Shown: positions 1 to 8,985, counted from the stretch's first letter. The stretch: 64,000 nt of DNA from Winogradskyella haliclonae (GCF_014635865.1 NZ_BMDQ01000003.1:1-64000), one strand, 5' to 3'. Numbers and translations: made by a program. Notes: a model not told the origin generated them from the letters alone.

Positions 1-1182
1 CCTGGTGATTGTCCTGGTAACTTTACAATTACTCGTACATGGACAGCTACAGATGAGTGTGGTAACGCAACATCTTTAGACCAAGTGATTACTGTTCAAG
101 ATACCACGGCTCCAGAGATTACAACGCCTGATGGTGACTTAGATGTAACTATAGAATGCTCAGATACTGATGCATTAGATAATGCACTTAATTTAGTACC
201 AACAGTTACAGACAATTGCTCTAATAATATCATAACTACATTAGTTAGTGATGATACTGTTCAAGATTCAGATTGTGCTAATGCTTCAGTTAGAACAAGA
301 ACATGGACATTTGATGATGGATGTGGTAATATTTCTGAAGAATTCACTCAAATAATTACTATAGTAGACACTACTGCTCCAGTATTAATTACTACGGATT
401 TTGATGAAAATATCAGTGCTTCATGTGACGCCATACCTGAAATACCTGAGTTAATGTTCGAAGACAATTGTTCTGCAGATGTTAATGTTGTATTTGATGA
501 GCAAATAAACTTCTTCCCAAATACTGATGATTATGAAATTATTAGAGATTGGACAGTTGATGACGGTTGTGGTAATACCGTGACATTTACTCAGTTAATT
601 TCTGTTAGTACCCCAACTATTGATGCAATTGATGGTGATAGATGTATTGACGATGGTGTAATTAACTTATTCGATTTCTTACAAGGCAATGTAGATACAA
701 GTGGTACATGGTCTATAGTAATAGGAAATGGAATTAATCTTAACGGAAGCTTATTCGATCCTCAAGATGGTGGTGAAGTAAATGGTATATATACATTTAG
801 ATATACTATTGATGGTACTTGTAATACTCAAGTAGATGTAAATGTAACCTTAAATGACGATTGTATAGTTCTTCCTTGTGGAGAAGAAGATGTAAATATC
901 TCTAAAACAGTTACTGCTAATGGTGATGGTGTAAATGAATTCTTCCGAATTACAGGTGTTGAAACTTGTGGATTTGTGACTGAAGTACAAATATTCAACC
1001 GTTGGGGTGCTGTAGTATACAAAAACAATAACTACCAAAATGATTGGAGTGGACAAACAATACGCTCATCAGTTGGTAGCTCTGGAAATGTCCCAACTGG
1101 AACATACTATTATGTAGTAACACTAAGAAATAGTGGTTTAGAACCATTTGCTGGTCCTATTTATGTAGTAACTGGCAATTAA
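1..1182 (+). CDS. Secreted adhesin-like protein, C-terminal part, with type B T9SS sorting domain (partial)
   Basis: The reading frame is open from base 1, so this is the last 393 residues of a larger protein that begins upstream. It shows repeated HYR/Ig-like units of about 95 residues, each ending in an R-T-W-(T)-x-D-x-C-G-N strand followed by a D-T-T-A-P linker, with conserved cysteines. The last ~90 residues (ISKTVTANGDGVNEFF, FNRWGAVVY, GTYYYVV) form the gliding-motility-associated C-terminal domain, the type B signal for export by the type IX secretion system. Such proteins are exported and attached to, or released from, the cell surface. The PorP/SprF gene directly downstream fits, because type B substrates usually sit next to a dedicated SprF-like partner. 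The substrate bound is unknown. Confidence 0.9.
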   Translation, partial: PGDCPGNFTITRTWTATDECGNATSLDQVITVQDTTAPEITTPDGDLDVTIECSDTDALDNALNLVPTVTDNCSNNIITTLVSDDTVQDSDCANASVRTRTWTFDDGCGNISEEFTQIITIVDTTAPVLITTDFDENISASCDAIPEIPELMFEDNCSADVNVVFDEQINFFPNTDDYEIIRDWTVDDGCGNTVTFTQLISVSTPTIDAIDGDRCIDDGVINLFDFLQGNVDTSGTWSIVIGNGINLNGSLFDPQDGGEVNGIYTFRYTIDGTCNTQVDVNVTLNDDCIVLPCGEEDVNISKTVTANGDGVNEFFRITGVETCGFVTEVQIFNRWGAVVYKNNNYQNDWSGQTIRSSVGSSGNVPTGTYYYVVTLRNSGLEPFAGPIYVVTGN

Positions 1183-1205
1183 TTAAAAAGTAAAAACTGA
1201 TACCT

Positions 1206-2123
1206 ATGAAGTTAAATAAATTTTACGGCATTGCATTCATGTTACTGTTAACATCAGTAACCTTTGCTCAGCAGCTTCCGCAGTTTACGCAGTATATGTT
1301 TAATACCATTTCTATAAATCCTGCTTATGCTGGATCTAGAGAAACGTTAAGCGCTGTTGGATTGCACAGAAGTCAATGGGTAGGTCTTGAGGGTGGTCCC
1401 CAAACTCAGACACTATCTATACACGCGCCGTTGCGAAATGAAAAAGTTGGTCTTGGACTATCTGTAATTAATGACGAACTTGGATTTGAAAATTTCCAAT
1501 ATGTTTATGCGGATTTTTCATATACTATTCAAACTGGTGTAAATACCAAATTGGCCTTTGGATTAAAAGGTGGTATTACTGCTTATAACCTTGATGGTGA
1601 CTATCAGGCATCAGAATCTCAAGATCCATTAATTTTTGGATTCGAAGACCGTCTTGATTTTAATATAGGTGCTGGTGTGTATTGGCATAGTGATAGATGG
1701 TACGTAGGACTTTCTGCTCCAAGAATTTTTACTAACGAATATACTGGCCAAGGTACTTTTGAAGCTCTAGAAAGAGTAAGTTATTACTTTACCGGTGGTT
1801 ATGTTTTTGATTTAAGCGAAAGCGTAAAACTAAAGCCTTCTACCCTATTAAAAGCGACAAACGGTGCACCTTTATCATTCGATATTTCTGCTAACTTCTT
1901 ATTCAACGAAAAATTTTGGATTGGTGGCGGATACCGAATTAATGAACAAGCAGCAGCTATTGGCGGAATTGCAGACTTTCAAGTCTCAAAACAATTGCGC
2001 ATTGGTTATGCTTACGAATACCCAATTTCTGATATAAGACCATTTACGAGTGGTACTCATGAAATTTTGTTAATGTTCGAAATATTTAAGAGTCGTAGAA
2101 TTAAATCACCTAGATACTTCTAA
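1206..2123 (+). CDS. PorP/SprF family type IX secretion outer-membrane protein
   Basis: 305 residues with a signal peptide ending in TFAQQ, then the family opening QLPQFTQYMFNTISINPAYAGSR-type segment (residues ~23-45), which is diagnostic of PorP/SprF. The rest is alternating beta-strand sequence with aromatic strand ends, consistent with an outer-membrane barrel. SprF-like proteins are needed for secretion or surface attachment of a partner adhesin carrying a type B C-terminal domain. It starts 23 bases after the adhesin stop and ends one base before the next start, so the three genes are probably one operon. The partner is inferred from position. Confidence 0.92.
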   Translation: MKLNKFYGIAFMLLLTSVTFAQQLPQFTQYMFNTISINPAYAGSRETLSAVGLHRSQWVGLEGGPQTQTLSIHAPLRNEKVGLGLSVINDELGFENFQYVYADFSYTIQTGVNTKLAFGLKGGITAYNLDGDYQASESQDPLIFGFEDRLDFNIGAGVYWHSDRWYVGLSAPRIFTNEYTGQGTFEALERVSYYFTGGYVFDLSESVKLKPSTLLKATNGAPLSFDISANFLFNEKFWIGGGYRINEQAAAIGGIADFQVSKQLRIGYAYEYPISDIRPFTSGTHEILLMFEIFKSRRIKSPRYF

Positions 2124-2124
2124 A

Positions 2125-4056
2125 ATGCAGTTTACTATGAAAACAAGACTAATTTTAATACTATTTACACTCTGTTTTTCTTCAAGCTTTGCACAGTTGA
2201 AGTTAGCTGATAAGTTTTTTAAAGGCTATAGTTATATCAAAGCTATCGAGCTTTACGAAATAGCTGTGGAAAAAGGTGATAGTTCAATGCATGTCTTAAC
2301 AAGGTTAGGTGATGCATATTACAACAATTCTAACACTGAAAAATCTGTTATATGGTATGGCCTTGCGGCAGATAAGTATGAAGACAAACTAGATTCTGAA
2401 TACTTGTTTAAGTATATTCAATCTTTAGTAAGCACCAAGCAATATGACAAAGCTAAATTATGGGTGCAAAAGCTAAAAGATAAGCAAATTGAAGGTTCAG
2501 AAACCAATAAATACATTACGGAAAACTTTGATGTCTATACCGTTACTGGTATTGTAGACGAAAGACGTATAATTAAACTTAATAATCTAAACTTCAATAC
2601 CGAATTTTCAGATTTTGGTGCTTATGTAAAAGATAATACGCTTTATTTTGCATCCTCAAGAGATGCATCTTCTGGAGTTTATGATTGGAATAAAGAACCT
2701 TTCTTAGACCTTTATCAAGTTGAAATTAATCGAGGAAACAAATCAATTAGCTTTGATGCGCCTCAAAAAATTTCGGCTAGCAAGATAAATACTGACTACC
2801 ATGAAGCAAATGTTGCTATTACCAATGATGGTAAAACATTATACTTTACAAGAGATAATTTAACAAAAAGAAACAGATTAGAGTACACAAAAGATGGTAC
2901 GACGCATTTAGAGTTATACAAAGCAACTTTAAATGCAGAAAACAATCAATGGGAAAACCTTGAAGCGCTTCCATTTAATGACGATGTGTTTTCTACTGGT
3001 CACCCAGCTTTAAGTCCAGATAACAAACAGTTATACTTTGCATCTGATCGCGAAGGTGGCTATGGTGCTTCAGATATCTATGTTGTAGATATTAATGAAG
3101 ACGGTACATACTCAGAGCCTCGTAATCTAGGTGAAAATATCAATACTGCTGGTCGTGAGTTATTCCCATCTATTGACAATGAAGGTACGTTTTATTATTC
3201 TTCTGATGGCTTAATTAACTATGGACTTTTAGATATCTATAAATCAGATATTTTAAACAATCCTGATGCAAAAAGTGAAAACATCGGTGAGCCATTTAAT
3301 ACGGGTTATGATGATTTTGGTTATGTGTTTAATTCTGAGACAAAAGAAGGTTACTTATCGTCTAATAGAGAAGGCGGAAAAGGTGGAGATGACATCTATA
3401 GCTTTAATTCTTATGTATGTGAGCAAACCATAGAAGGTGTTGTAAGAGATGAATTAACTAATGAAGTAATGCCAGGAGCTACTGTACGATTAATTGATGA
3501 AACTGGTAAAGTAATTTCTGAGCTTACAACTGATGACCAAGGAAGTTACAAATTTGAGAAAACACTATGTGAAAAAACATTCACTGTAGTGGGGTCTAAA
3601 TCCGATTATAAAGATGACCAAAAAACGGTGACGACTTCTGATGAAAATGAAAAAGTAAATGTGGCCGACTTACTATTAACGCCATTAATTATAGACAACC
3701 AAATTGTAATAAACCCTATTTTCTTTGATTTCGATAAATGGAACATAAGAACTGATGCGCAATTTGAGTTAGAAAACATTGTAGATGTGATGCGTAGACA
3801 CCCAACAATGGTGATTAAAATAGAATCGCATACAGATAGCCGTGGTGGAGAGCGTTATAATATGAGGCTCTCAGACAGACGTGCAAAATCTACAAGAGAT
3901 TATATCATATCTCGAGGCATTGAAGCAAATAGAATAGAGAGTGCTATTGGTTATGGTGAGTCTCAGCTATTAAACAGATGTTCTAACGGTGTAAAATGTA
4001 GCAAAGAAGAACACCAACTTAACAGACGTTCTTACTTCTATATATTACAAGATTAA
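2125..4056 (+). CDS. OmpA family protein with TPR, PD40 propeller and carboxypeptidase-like domain
   Basis: 643 residues. The order is signal peptide; helical TPR-like repeats (~25-130); PD40/WD40-like beta-propeller strands (~150-430, motifs such as LSPDNKQLYFASDR and YLSSNREGGKGGDDIY); a carboxypeptidase regulatory-like domain (~435-520); and a C-terminal OmpA peptidoglycan-binding domain (~530-640, IESHTDSRGGERYNMRLSDRRA). This architecture is standard for the third member of adhesin-PorP/SprF-OmpA loci and is thought to tie the surface complex to peptidoglycan. ATG at 2125 lies one base after the previous stop. The ATG at 2137 (MKTRLILILF) gives a cleaner signal peptide and may be the true start. 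Confidence 0.9.
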   Translation: MQFTMKTRLILILFTLCFSSSFAQLKLADKFFKGYSYIKAIELYEIAVEKGDSSMHVLTRLGDAYYNNSNTEKSVIWYGLAADKYEDKLDSEYLFKYIQSLVSTKQYDKAKLWVQKLKDKQIEGSETNKYITENFDVYTVTGIVDERRIIKLNNLNFNTEFSDFGAYVKDNTLYFASSRDASSGVYDWNKEPFLDLYQVEINRGNKSISFDAPQKISASKINTDYHEANVAITNDGKTLYFTRDNLTKRNRLEYTKDGTTHLELYKATLNAENNQWENLEALPFNDDVFSTGHPALSPDNKQLYFASDREGGYGASDIYVVDINEDGTYSEPRNLGENINTAGRELFPSIDNEGTFYYSSDGLINYGLLDIYKSDILNNPDAKSENIGEPFNTGYDDFGYVFNSETKEGYLSSNREGGKGGDDIYSFNSYVCEQTIEGVVRDELTNEVMPGATVRLIDETGKVISELTTDDQGSYKFEKTLCEKTFTVVGSKSDYKDDQKTVTTSDENEKVNVADLLLTPLIIDNQIVINPIFFDFDKWNIRTDAQFELENIVDVMRRHPTMVIKIESHTDSRGGERYNMRLSDRRAKSTRDYIISRGIEANRIESAIGYGESQLLNRCSNGVKCSKEEHQLNRRSYFYILQD

Positions 4057-4084
4057 TGATACCTATAATTAATCCGCTTACAAT

Positions 4085-4116
4085 AAAAAAGCTCAGCAAA
4101 TTGCTGGGCTTTTTTG
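4085..4116 (+). terminator. Intrinsic terminator after the adhesin/PorP/OmpA operon
   Basis: Stem GCTCAGCA / TGCTGGGC (one G-U pair) with loop AAT, flanked by an A-run and T-run, 28 bases after the OmpA stop. Confidence 0.85.
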
Positions 4117-4263
4117 TTACAATTATCGTATAAGAAAAAGCATTAACTTTACAATTAATAGCAACACATTTATCTTCTATTCACATATTTTAGGAATAAC
4201 AGAAGTATAAATTACCAAATAATAATTTCTGAAAAACCTTCAGACAAGAGCTAAGAAATCAAC

Positions 4264-4821
4264 ATGCAAAGTTTACTTCAGGAAATAAGTCAAAGATGTT
4301 TTTTAAGCCCAGAATTACAACAGCGAATTACAAAAGATTTTAAGGAGAAGAATACAAAAAAAGGAGAGAAAATTTTAATCCAAGGTAATAAAGCCAATTA
4401 CCTCTATTTCGTAAAAAGTGGTGTGTTACATAATTACTACTATCATGATGGAAAGCAAATATCCTCATGGTTCTATAGCGTGAATCAGTTTATAACATCA
4501 TGGTTTAGTTTTTATGCTCAAAAACCAAGCTTTGAGGAAATTGAATGTTTAGAAAATTGTGTTTTATTTAAAATAAGTTATAAAGATTATCAGAAACTAA
4601 TAGCGGACTTTCCCGAATTTGGGAATTTTGCTCGCCTAATAGCCGAAGAAATGCTTACGTTTTTAGATGAATTCTCTAAAGGCTGGTCTTTTCTTACTGC
4701 CAAAGAGAAATACAACTTATTACTAACTTATTTCCCAAATATTGAATTAAGAGTGAAACTTGGACATATTGCCTCTTTTCTTGGTATTTCACAAGAGACA
4801 TTTAGTAGAATTAGAAAATAA
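4264..4821 (+). CDS. Crp/Fnr family transcriptional regulator
   Basis: 185 residues. Residues ~1-115 form a cyclic-nucleotide-binding-like beta roll (KGEKILIQGNKANYLYFVKSGVLHNYYY). The C-terminus ends in a short winged-helix recognition segment (GHIASFLGISQETFSRIRK). The protein stops right after the recognition helix, which is usual for the Bacteroidetes Crp/Fnr subfamily rather than a truncation. No iron-sulfur cysteine pattern of Fnr is seen and the ligand is unknown. It stands alone between a terminator and a 287-base gap. Confidence 0.88.
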   Translation: MQSLLQEISQRCFLSPELQQRITKDFKEKNTKKGEKILIQGNKANYLYFVKSGVLHNYYYHDGKQISSWFYSVNQFITSWFSFYAQKPSFEEIECLENCVLFKISYKDYQKLIADFPEFGNFARLIAEEMLTFLDEFSKGWSFLTAKEKYNLLLTYFPNIELRVKLGHIASFLGISQETFSRIRK

Positions 4822-5108
4822 TATTTTAGTAAATTCCAATCAGGAAACACTAGAAAACTATTTTAGCTCTTATGTTTATGGCCCTGGTCATTTACTTTGA
4901 TAAGCAATAGTCTAGCTATCATTATTTTGCTAGGACTGTACATTTCGTTGAAAAGATTTCTAGTAGTGGTTCTCCAAAATTGTATTGATTTATGATTTTC
5001 ATTTGGTCTTTGCTTACCCTCTATTCTATTTTAAGTTATTTGAAGATTTTGATATAAGTCAAAAAATGCAATTACAAACATTTCCATTTTTGTATAAATA
5101 TTTATTTC
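4822..5108. other. Non-coding gap with an imperfect hairpin
   Basis: No credible gene. An imperfect inverted repeat (AGTCTAGC / GCTAGGACT, one bulge) lies at 4909-4937 and could be a weak terminator for the Crp/Fnr gene. One plus frame through about 4866-4995 reads as a hydrophobic stretch without a start codon before a stop, possibly the residue of a decayed membrane-protein gene. That reading is weak. Confidence 0.3.
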
Positions 5109-5627
5109 ATGAAAGACTCAACATTATTATTTAGAAGTTTAGCAGCTATAATTTTTATTACAGGAATTGCTCATTTAGCAAGTTATGCATCACAAAAAGA
5201 TGATATAAATTATAGTTATGATGAATCAATTGATTCCAATCAAAAAAAAATATTTCCTGAAGAGGAAAAAACAAAATCAAATAATAATCCTGATACTGAT
5301 TATATTGTTGGAAAATGGAAAGTAAATTATAACGTCGAAGATTTTAATGGGGCTATTTTTTATAACATTAAAAAAGAAGGGGAATATTTTAATGCTTATA
5401 CTTATGAATATCAAGATAAAAATGGTAATTCAGAAAAAGCTATAGGTCTTAAAACTTTAGTCATTAAAAGTTTTGACGGTTACCAAGGTAAAGGTGTTTA
5501 TTCAATTGAGTATGAACATCAGCAATATCAAGTTGATTGCCAAATTGATATGGTAGATAAAAATGCTTTTAAGTTGAGTTATGATTATTATGGTTATAGT
5601 GATGTAGAAACTTGGCAAAGACAATAA
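5109..5627 (+). CDS. Exported or membrane-anchored protein of unknown function
   Basis: 172 residues, not recognised. Residues ~8-27 are a hydrophobic signal or anchor segment without a clear lipobox. A charged low-complexity linker follows (~30-65). Residues ~66-172 look like a small beta-rich, lipocalin-like domain beginning IVGKWKVNYN and ending VETWQRQ, with a tyrosine-rich strand pattern. A similar GKW opening occurs in several small extracytoplasmic barrel families, but I cannot place it in one. Its stop is 2 bases before the next ATG, so it is probably co-transcribed with the hydroxylase. Base composition is even more AT-rich than its neighbours. Confidence 0.7.
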   Translation: MKDSTLLFRSLAAIIFITGIAHLASYASQKDDINYSYDESIDSNQKKIFPEEEKTKSNNNPDTDYIVGKWKVNYNVEDFNGAIFYNIKKEGEYFNAYTYEYQDKNGNSEKAIGLKTLVIKSFDGYQGKGVYSIEYEHQQYQVDCQIDMVDKNAFKLSYDYYGYSDVETWQRQ

Positions 5628-5629
5628 TT

Positions 5630-6541
5630 ATGATTGAATTCTTATCAAAAAAACTCGATTGGATAGATGTAGAATATTGGTTTTACATCTTAAATGACTT
5701 AAGCTTAGTATATATTATTGTTCCTTTTTTTGTATTGGAGTTAGTTCGGTATGCATATTTAAAAAGGCTAAATAAAGATTTGATTTTTGATAGTTTAGCA
5801 AACCTTATAACATTTGGAGCATTTTTCTTAATAGAAATTATTCTAGGATTTTTAGCCATAACTAAAGTTTATTTTTGGATCTATAATAACTTCAGTCTAC
5901 CACATTTAGAATTAAACTGGATTACTATCATCACATGTATATTATTAGCAGATTTCGCCTACTATTGGGAACATAGAATGATGCATAGAATAGGCATTGG
6001 TTGGGCCACTCATACTGTACACCATAGTTCGCCTCATTTTAATATGTCTGTAGCATACAGGTTTGGACCTTTAGATGCAATTATGCCAATAATATTTTCT
6101 TTACCTATTGTTATGTTAGGTTATGATCCTATTTTAGTATTACTAGCTGAAGTATTCGTTCAAGTTTTCCAAACCTTATTACATACGGAAATAATAGGTA
6201 AGCTTATAAAACCTGTAGAATATATTTTCAATACGCCTTCGCATCATCGTGTTCATCATGGATCAAACAGGCAATATTGGGATAAAAACTATGCTGGTAT
6301 TTTAATAATCTGGGATAGGATGTTTGGCACTTTCGAGCCCGAAGTTGAAAAAGTTCGTTACGGAATTTCAGAGCCTCTAAATAGTAATAATCCGATAAAG
6401 GTGTTTTTTCATGGAATCTCCCGTCTTATCATCAAATTGAAAAAAGTAGACGGAATTAAAAATAAACTATTGGTCTTTATAAAACCTCCAGATTGGATGC
6501 CAAACAGTTCTGACCTATTAAATGCCAAGAAGAATGACTGA
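5630..6541 (+). CDS. Sterol desaturase / fatty acid hydroxylase family membrane protein
   Basis: 303 residues from the ATG at 5630; an in-frame TTG at 5612 would overlap the previous gene. Several membrane segments surround the diiron histidine clusters of the family: HRMMH (~121-125), HTVHH (~133-137), an isolated HTE and HRVHHG (~208-213). The family hydroxylates or desaturates lipid chains using O2 at the inner membrane. The natural substrate here is unknown; bacterial members act on sterols, carotenoids, sphingoid bases or ether lipids. The full histidine set predicts an active enzyme. Its end overlaps the next gene by 8 bases. Confidence 0.88.
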   Translation: MIEFLSKKLDWIDVEYWFYILNDLSLVYIIVPFFVLELVRYAYLKRLNKDLIFDSLANLITFGAFFLIEIILGFLAITKVYFWIYNNFSLPHLELNWITIITCILLADFAYYWEHRMMHRIGIGWATHTVHHSSPHFNMSVAYRFGPLDAIMPIIFSLPIVMLGYDPILVLLAEVFVQVFQTLLHTEIIGKLIKPVEYIFNTPSHHRVHHGSNRQYWDKNYAGILIIWDRMFGTFEPEVEKVRYGISEPLNSNNPIKVFFHGISRLIIKLKKVDGIKNKLLVFIKPPDWMPNSSDLLNAKKND

Positions 6542-6785
6542 TTTAGCAACAAAAAAAGACTGGTTCAAGTTTGTTTTTGTGATGATTGTATTCATCATCG
6601 GAATGATAATTATGATGCTTCATGAGGTAAAAGGCTTTTGGATTTGGACTGCTTACGTAGCTATTTGGTGGTGGACAGAAATGATCATTGCAAAAAACAT
6701 ACATTTAAAATGGTATGTTTGGGTACTTATTTTACTAGGATTGACTATTATTGATGTAATAATTATTGCACTTATAAACAGTTAA
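6534..6785 (+). CDS. Small membrane protein of unknown function
   Basis: 83 residues from the ATG at 6534; an in-frame ATG at 6522 is also possible but overlaps the hydroxylase more. It shows three hydrophobic segments (~10-30, ~33-50, ~57-80) with a tryptophan-rich middle (IWTAYVAIWWWTEM). It resembles the many small 2TM-type proteins of Flavobacteria without a match I can name. Overlap with the hydroxylase and a 4-base gap to the VOC gene suggest one transcript. Confidence 0.7.
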   Translation: MTDLATKKDWFKFVFVMIVFIIGMIIMMLHEVKGFWIWTAYVAIWWWTEMIIAKNIHLKWYVWVLILLGLTIIDVIIIALINS

Positions 6786-6789
6786 TAGT

Positions 6790-7515
6790 ATGAAAATCAA
6801 TGACATAATCTTTGCAGACTTATCGACGTATGCCCCAAAAGTGAGTATTGCTTTTTATGAACGTATTTTTGGATGGAAGTACTACAAGACTGAAGATTAT
6901 TATACTGCATTTATAGGCAATAAAGAGGTATCTGGTTTATACGAAACTCCTGAAAAATTCAAACAAATGCGCATGCCTCATTTTTGGATGACTTATATTA
7001 AAGTAGCCTGTTTGAATACTACAATTAACAAGGCAATACATCTTGGTGGCATTATAGAAATGACCTACGAAATAGACGATATCGGTAAAGTTGCTTTAAT
7101 TCGAGACCCTCAAGGTGCCGGTTTTACTATTTATGAAGGCGACAAACTAAAAAACACTAGAACAAAAAACACAGAAAATACACTCATCTGGAACGAATTA
7201 CACGTTTCTGATGTAACAAAAATTATCCCATTTTATGAAGGAATTTTTAAATGGGATATTGTACAACGTGACGATGTATCGTATGATATATTAAATTCAA
7301 AAGGAAATTATATCGCAGATATAGTGAAAATACAAAACCAATTCAAAGGAAATTTTGAATATTGGGTATGTACCTTTGGAGTTAAGAATATCTCTACAGC
7401 TAAAAAACTAATATTGGAAAATGATGGTCATCTCATCAACGATGAAAGCAGCCGTATCCTATTTACTGACAACTCTAATGAAGCATTTTTTTTCATTAAA
7501 CAGATTAAAAATTAA
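6790..7515 (+). CDS. VOC family protein with two glyoxalase/bleomycin-resistance domains
   Basis: 241 residues in two beta-alpha-beta-beta-beta modules: ~1-118 (YAPKVSIAFYERIFGWKYY, ending DPQGAGFTIYEG) and ~132-240 (NELHVSDVTKIIPFYEGIFKWDI). Tandem modules of this type are common in small dioxygenase or isomerase-like enzymes whose substrates cannot be predicted from sequence. Neither module shows an obvious complete metal-binding triad. It is the last gene of the plus-strand group 5109-7515. Confidence 0.85.
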   Translation: MKINDIIFADLSTYAPKVSIAFYERIFGWKYYKTEDYYTAFIGNKEVSGLYETPEKFKQMRMPHFWMTYIKVACLNTTINKAIHLGGIIEMTYEIDDIGKVALIRDPQGAGFTIYEGDKLKNTRTKNTENTLIWNELHVSDVTKIIPFYEGIFKWDIVQRDDVSYDILNSKGNYIADIVKIQNQFKGNFEYWVCTFGVKNISTAKKLILENDGHLINDESSRILFTDNSNEAFFFIKQIKN

Positions 7516-7525
7516 TATCTAGGAC

Positions 7526-7552
7526 AAAAAAAGACCGCATCATTGCGGCCTT
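7526..7552 (-). terminator. Intrinsic terminator of the CAP-domain gene
   Basis: On the minus strand the stem AAGGCCGCA / TGCGGTCTT (one G-U pair) is followed by a run of T, 25 bases past the stop of the minus-strand gene at 7578. On the plus strand the same pairing contains an A-C mismatch, so it fits the minus direction best. Confidence 0.85.
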
Positions 7553-7577
7553 AATTACATTATATAATTAAACTACT

Positions 7578-8075
7578 TTACTTTTTAATAAATATATTGG
7601 TGTAATACCAATCACCATCTGCATTTTGCTCTGCAGAAATATCAAAATCTGTATAATTACCTTCGATATTACTTCTATGAGATGCGCTATTCAGCCATGC
7701 GTTAACAAGTGACTCAGCTGAAGTATAGCCATAAGCTACATTCTCTGACACCACTTGTGCGTTTTGGTGTGTTTGTAAACTCTGCTTACGCGAGTAAAAA
7801 TTATCGTGAGATACGTTATCAACGTCACGCATGTAATCCGTATGTGAGTAAGCAACAGCTTTTACGGTATTGTTATTTGTCAAAGCATTTAATCCTTGAC
7901 TAATTCTATAATCGTTAATAAGCTCTAATACTTCAATTTCTAAAGGTTTAGCTTGAGGAGGATTTGTGATATCAACTGATAATACATCTTCTTCTGTTAA
8001 GTTCTCAGTAGAACAAGACGTAAACGATAGAAACGCACAAATTGCCAATACTGGCACTAATGTAGAAACTTTCAT
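7578..8075 (-). CDS. CAP (SCP/PR-1) domain lipoprotein
   Basis: 165 residues. The N-terminus has a lipoprotein signal with lipobox around FTSC (Cys ~21). Residues ~45-163 form a CAP domain with the usual pieces: N-DYRISQGLNAL, a histidine in YSHTDYM, a histidine in SHDNF, SENVAYG, and a late ASHRSNIEGN followed by YYTNIF. The two histidines and two acidic residues of the conserved cavity appear to be present. Bacterial single-domain CAP lipoproteins are widespread and mostly uncharacterised. It has its own terminator and is not part of an operon. Confidence 0.9.
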   Translation of the reverse strand: MKVSTLVPVLAICAFLSFTSCSTENLTEEDVLSVDITNPPQAKPLEIEVLELINDYRISQGLNALTNNNTVKAVAYSHTDYMRDVDNVSHDNFYSRKQSLQTHQNAQVVSENVAYGYTSAESLVNAWLNSASHRSNIEGNYTDFDISAEQNADGDWYYTNIFIKK

Positions 8076-8146
8076 AAGTAGGTATTTTTATTGTTTGGGA
8101 TTACTAAAGTAACCTACCTATGGCGTTAATATGTTAATAAAATGTT

Positions 8147-8180
8147 AAAATCGATAAAAAACATGCTTTTTATCGATTTT
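8147..8180. repeat. Perfect inverted repeat in an AT-rich spacer
   Basis: Fourteen-base arms (AAAATCGATAAAAA and its complement) around the loop ACATGC, between the CAP gene and pdxH. Further copies of the word TTTTTAATCG or TTTTTAACGA follow at about 8186, 8228 and 8250. It could serve as a weak terminator for pdxH (minus) or as a protein-binding site. Confidence 0.7.
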
Positions 8181-8277
8181 ATATGTTTTTAATCGTTAAA
8201 AATAGAATTTGAAGTGCATTTTTTTGTTTTTAATCGAATATTTAATGCTTTTTAACGAATTAGAGATTTTGAATTTA

Positions 8278-8925
8278 TTAGGGTGCTAGTCGCTCAATTT
8301 TCCAGGTAAAATCTTTCTCTAGTTTATAACGTATTCTATCGTGCAATCTATTTGGTCTACCTTGCCAAAACTCTAACTCAACGGGCTTCACAATAAAACC
8401 GCCCCAATGACTAGGTCTTTCTATCTCTCTGCCTTCATAGGCTTTTTCAAGTGCTTTGAGTTTATGTTCTAATTCTGCCCTGTCTTTAACTACTTCGCTT
8501 TGATTAGATACTATGGCACCTAACTGACTTCCTCTAGGACGAGATTCAAAATAACCATCACTTAAATTTTCTGCTATTTTCTCAGCCTTGCCTTTAATTA
8601 TCACTTGACGCTCTGCAGCTGGCCAAAAGAAAGATAAACAAACACTTGGGTTATCTAATATGGCTTTACCTTTTTCGCTATTATAGTTGGTGTAAAAGAT
8701 AAAACCTTCATGTGTATACTTTTTTAGTAGTACTACTCTACTCTTAGGGTAACCATCTAGACCATGTGTAGAAATGGTCATAGCATTTGTTTCACCTTGA
8801 TTAAAATGTGTATCTACCTCTAAAAACCAATCTCTAAAAAGTTCAATAGGATTATCCGAAATATGTTTTAAAAGTAATTCTCCTTTCTCGTAGGACTCTC
8901 TATAATCGCTTAAATCGTTTTCCAT
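8278..8925 (-). CDS. pdxH: Pyridoxamine 5'-phosphate oxidase
   Basis: 215 residues, the normal length. It converts pyridoxine or pyridoxamine 5'-phosphate to pyridoxal phosphate using FMN and O2. Visible family features are the N-terminal SDYRESYEKGEL, the FMN-binding RVVLLKKYTHEGFIFYTNYNSEKG, SFFWPAAERQVIIKG, the RPRGSQLGA loop and the C-terminal EFWQGRPNRLHDRIRY with the RxH pair that contacts substrate. It has its own -7 box 13 bases upstream and a 60-base gap from rnz, so it is probably separately transcribed. Confidence 0.97.
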   Translation of the reverse strand: MENDLSDYRESYEKGELLLKHISDNPIELFRDWFLEVDTHFNQGETNAMTISTHGLDGYPKSRVVLLKKYTHEGFIFYTNYNSEKGKAILDNPSVCLSFFWPAAERQVIIKGKAEKIAENLSDGYFESRPRGSQLGAIVSNQSEVVKDRAELEHKLKALEKAYEGREIERPSHWGGFIVKPVELEFWQGRPNRLHDRIRYKLEKDFTWKIERLAP

Positions 8926-8938
8926 ATTTACTTTTTTG

Positions 8939-8946
8939 CAAAGTTA
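8939..8946 (-). promoter_or_regulatory. Putative -7 promoter box of pdxH
   Basis: Exact TAACTTTG (Bacteroidetes TAnnTTTG) on the minus strand, 13 bases before the pdxH ATG, with AAAAAAG between as a possible weak ribosome site. No clear -33 TTTG. Confidence 0.5.
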
Positions 8947-8985
8947 GTGCTTTAAATACATAGATATTTTAAAGAACCCATAAAA

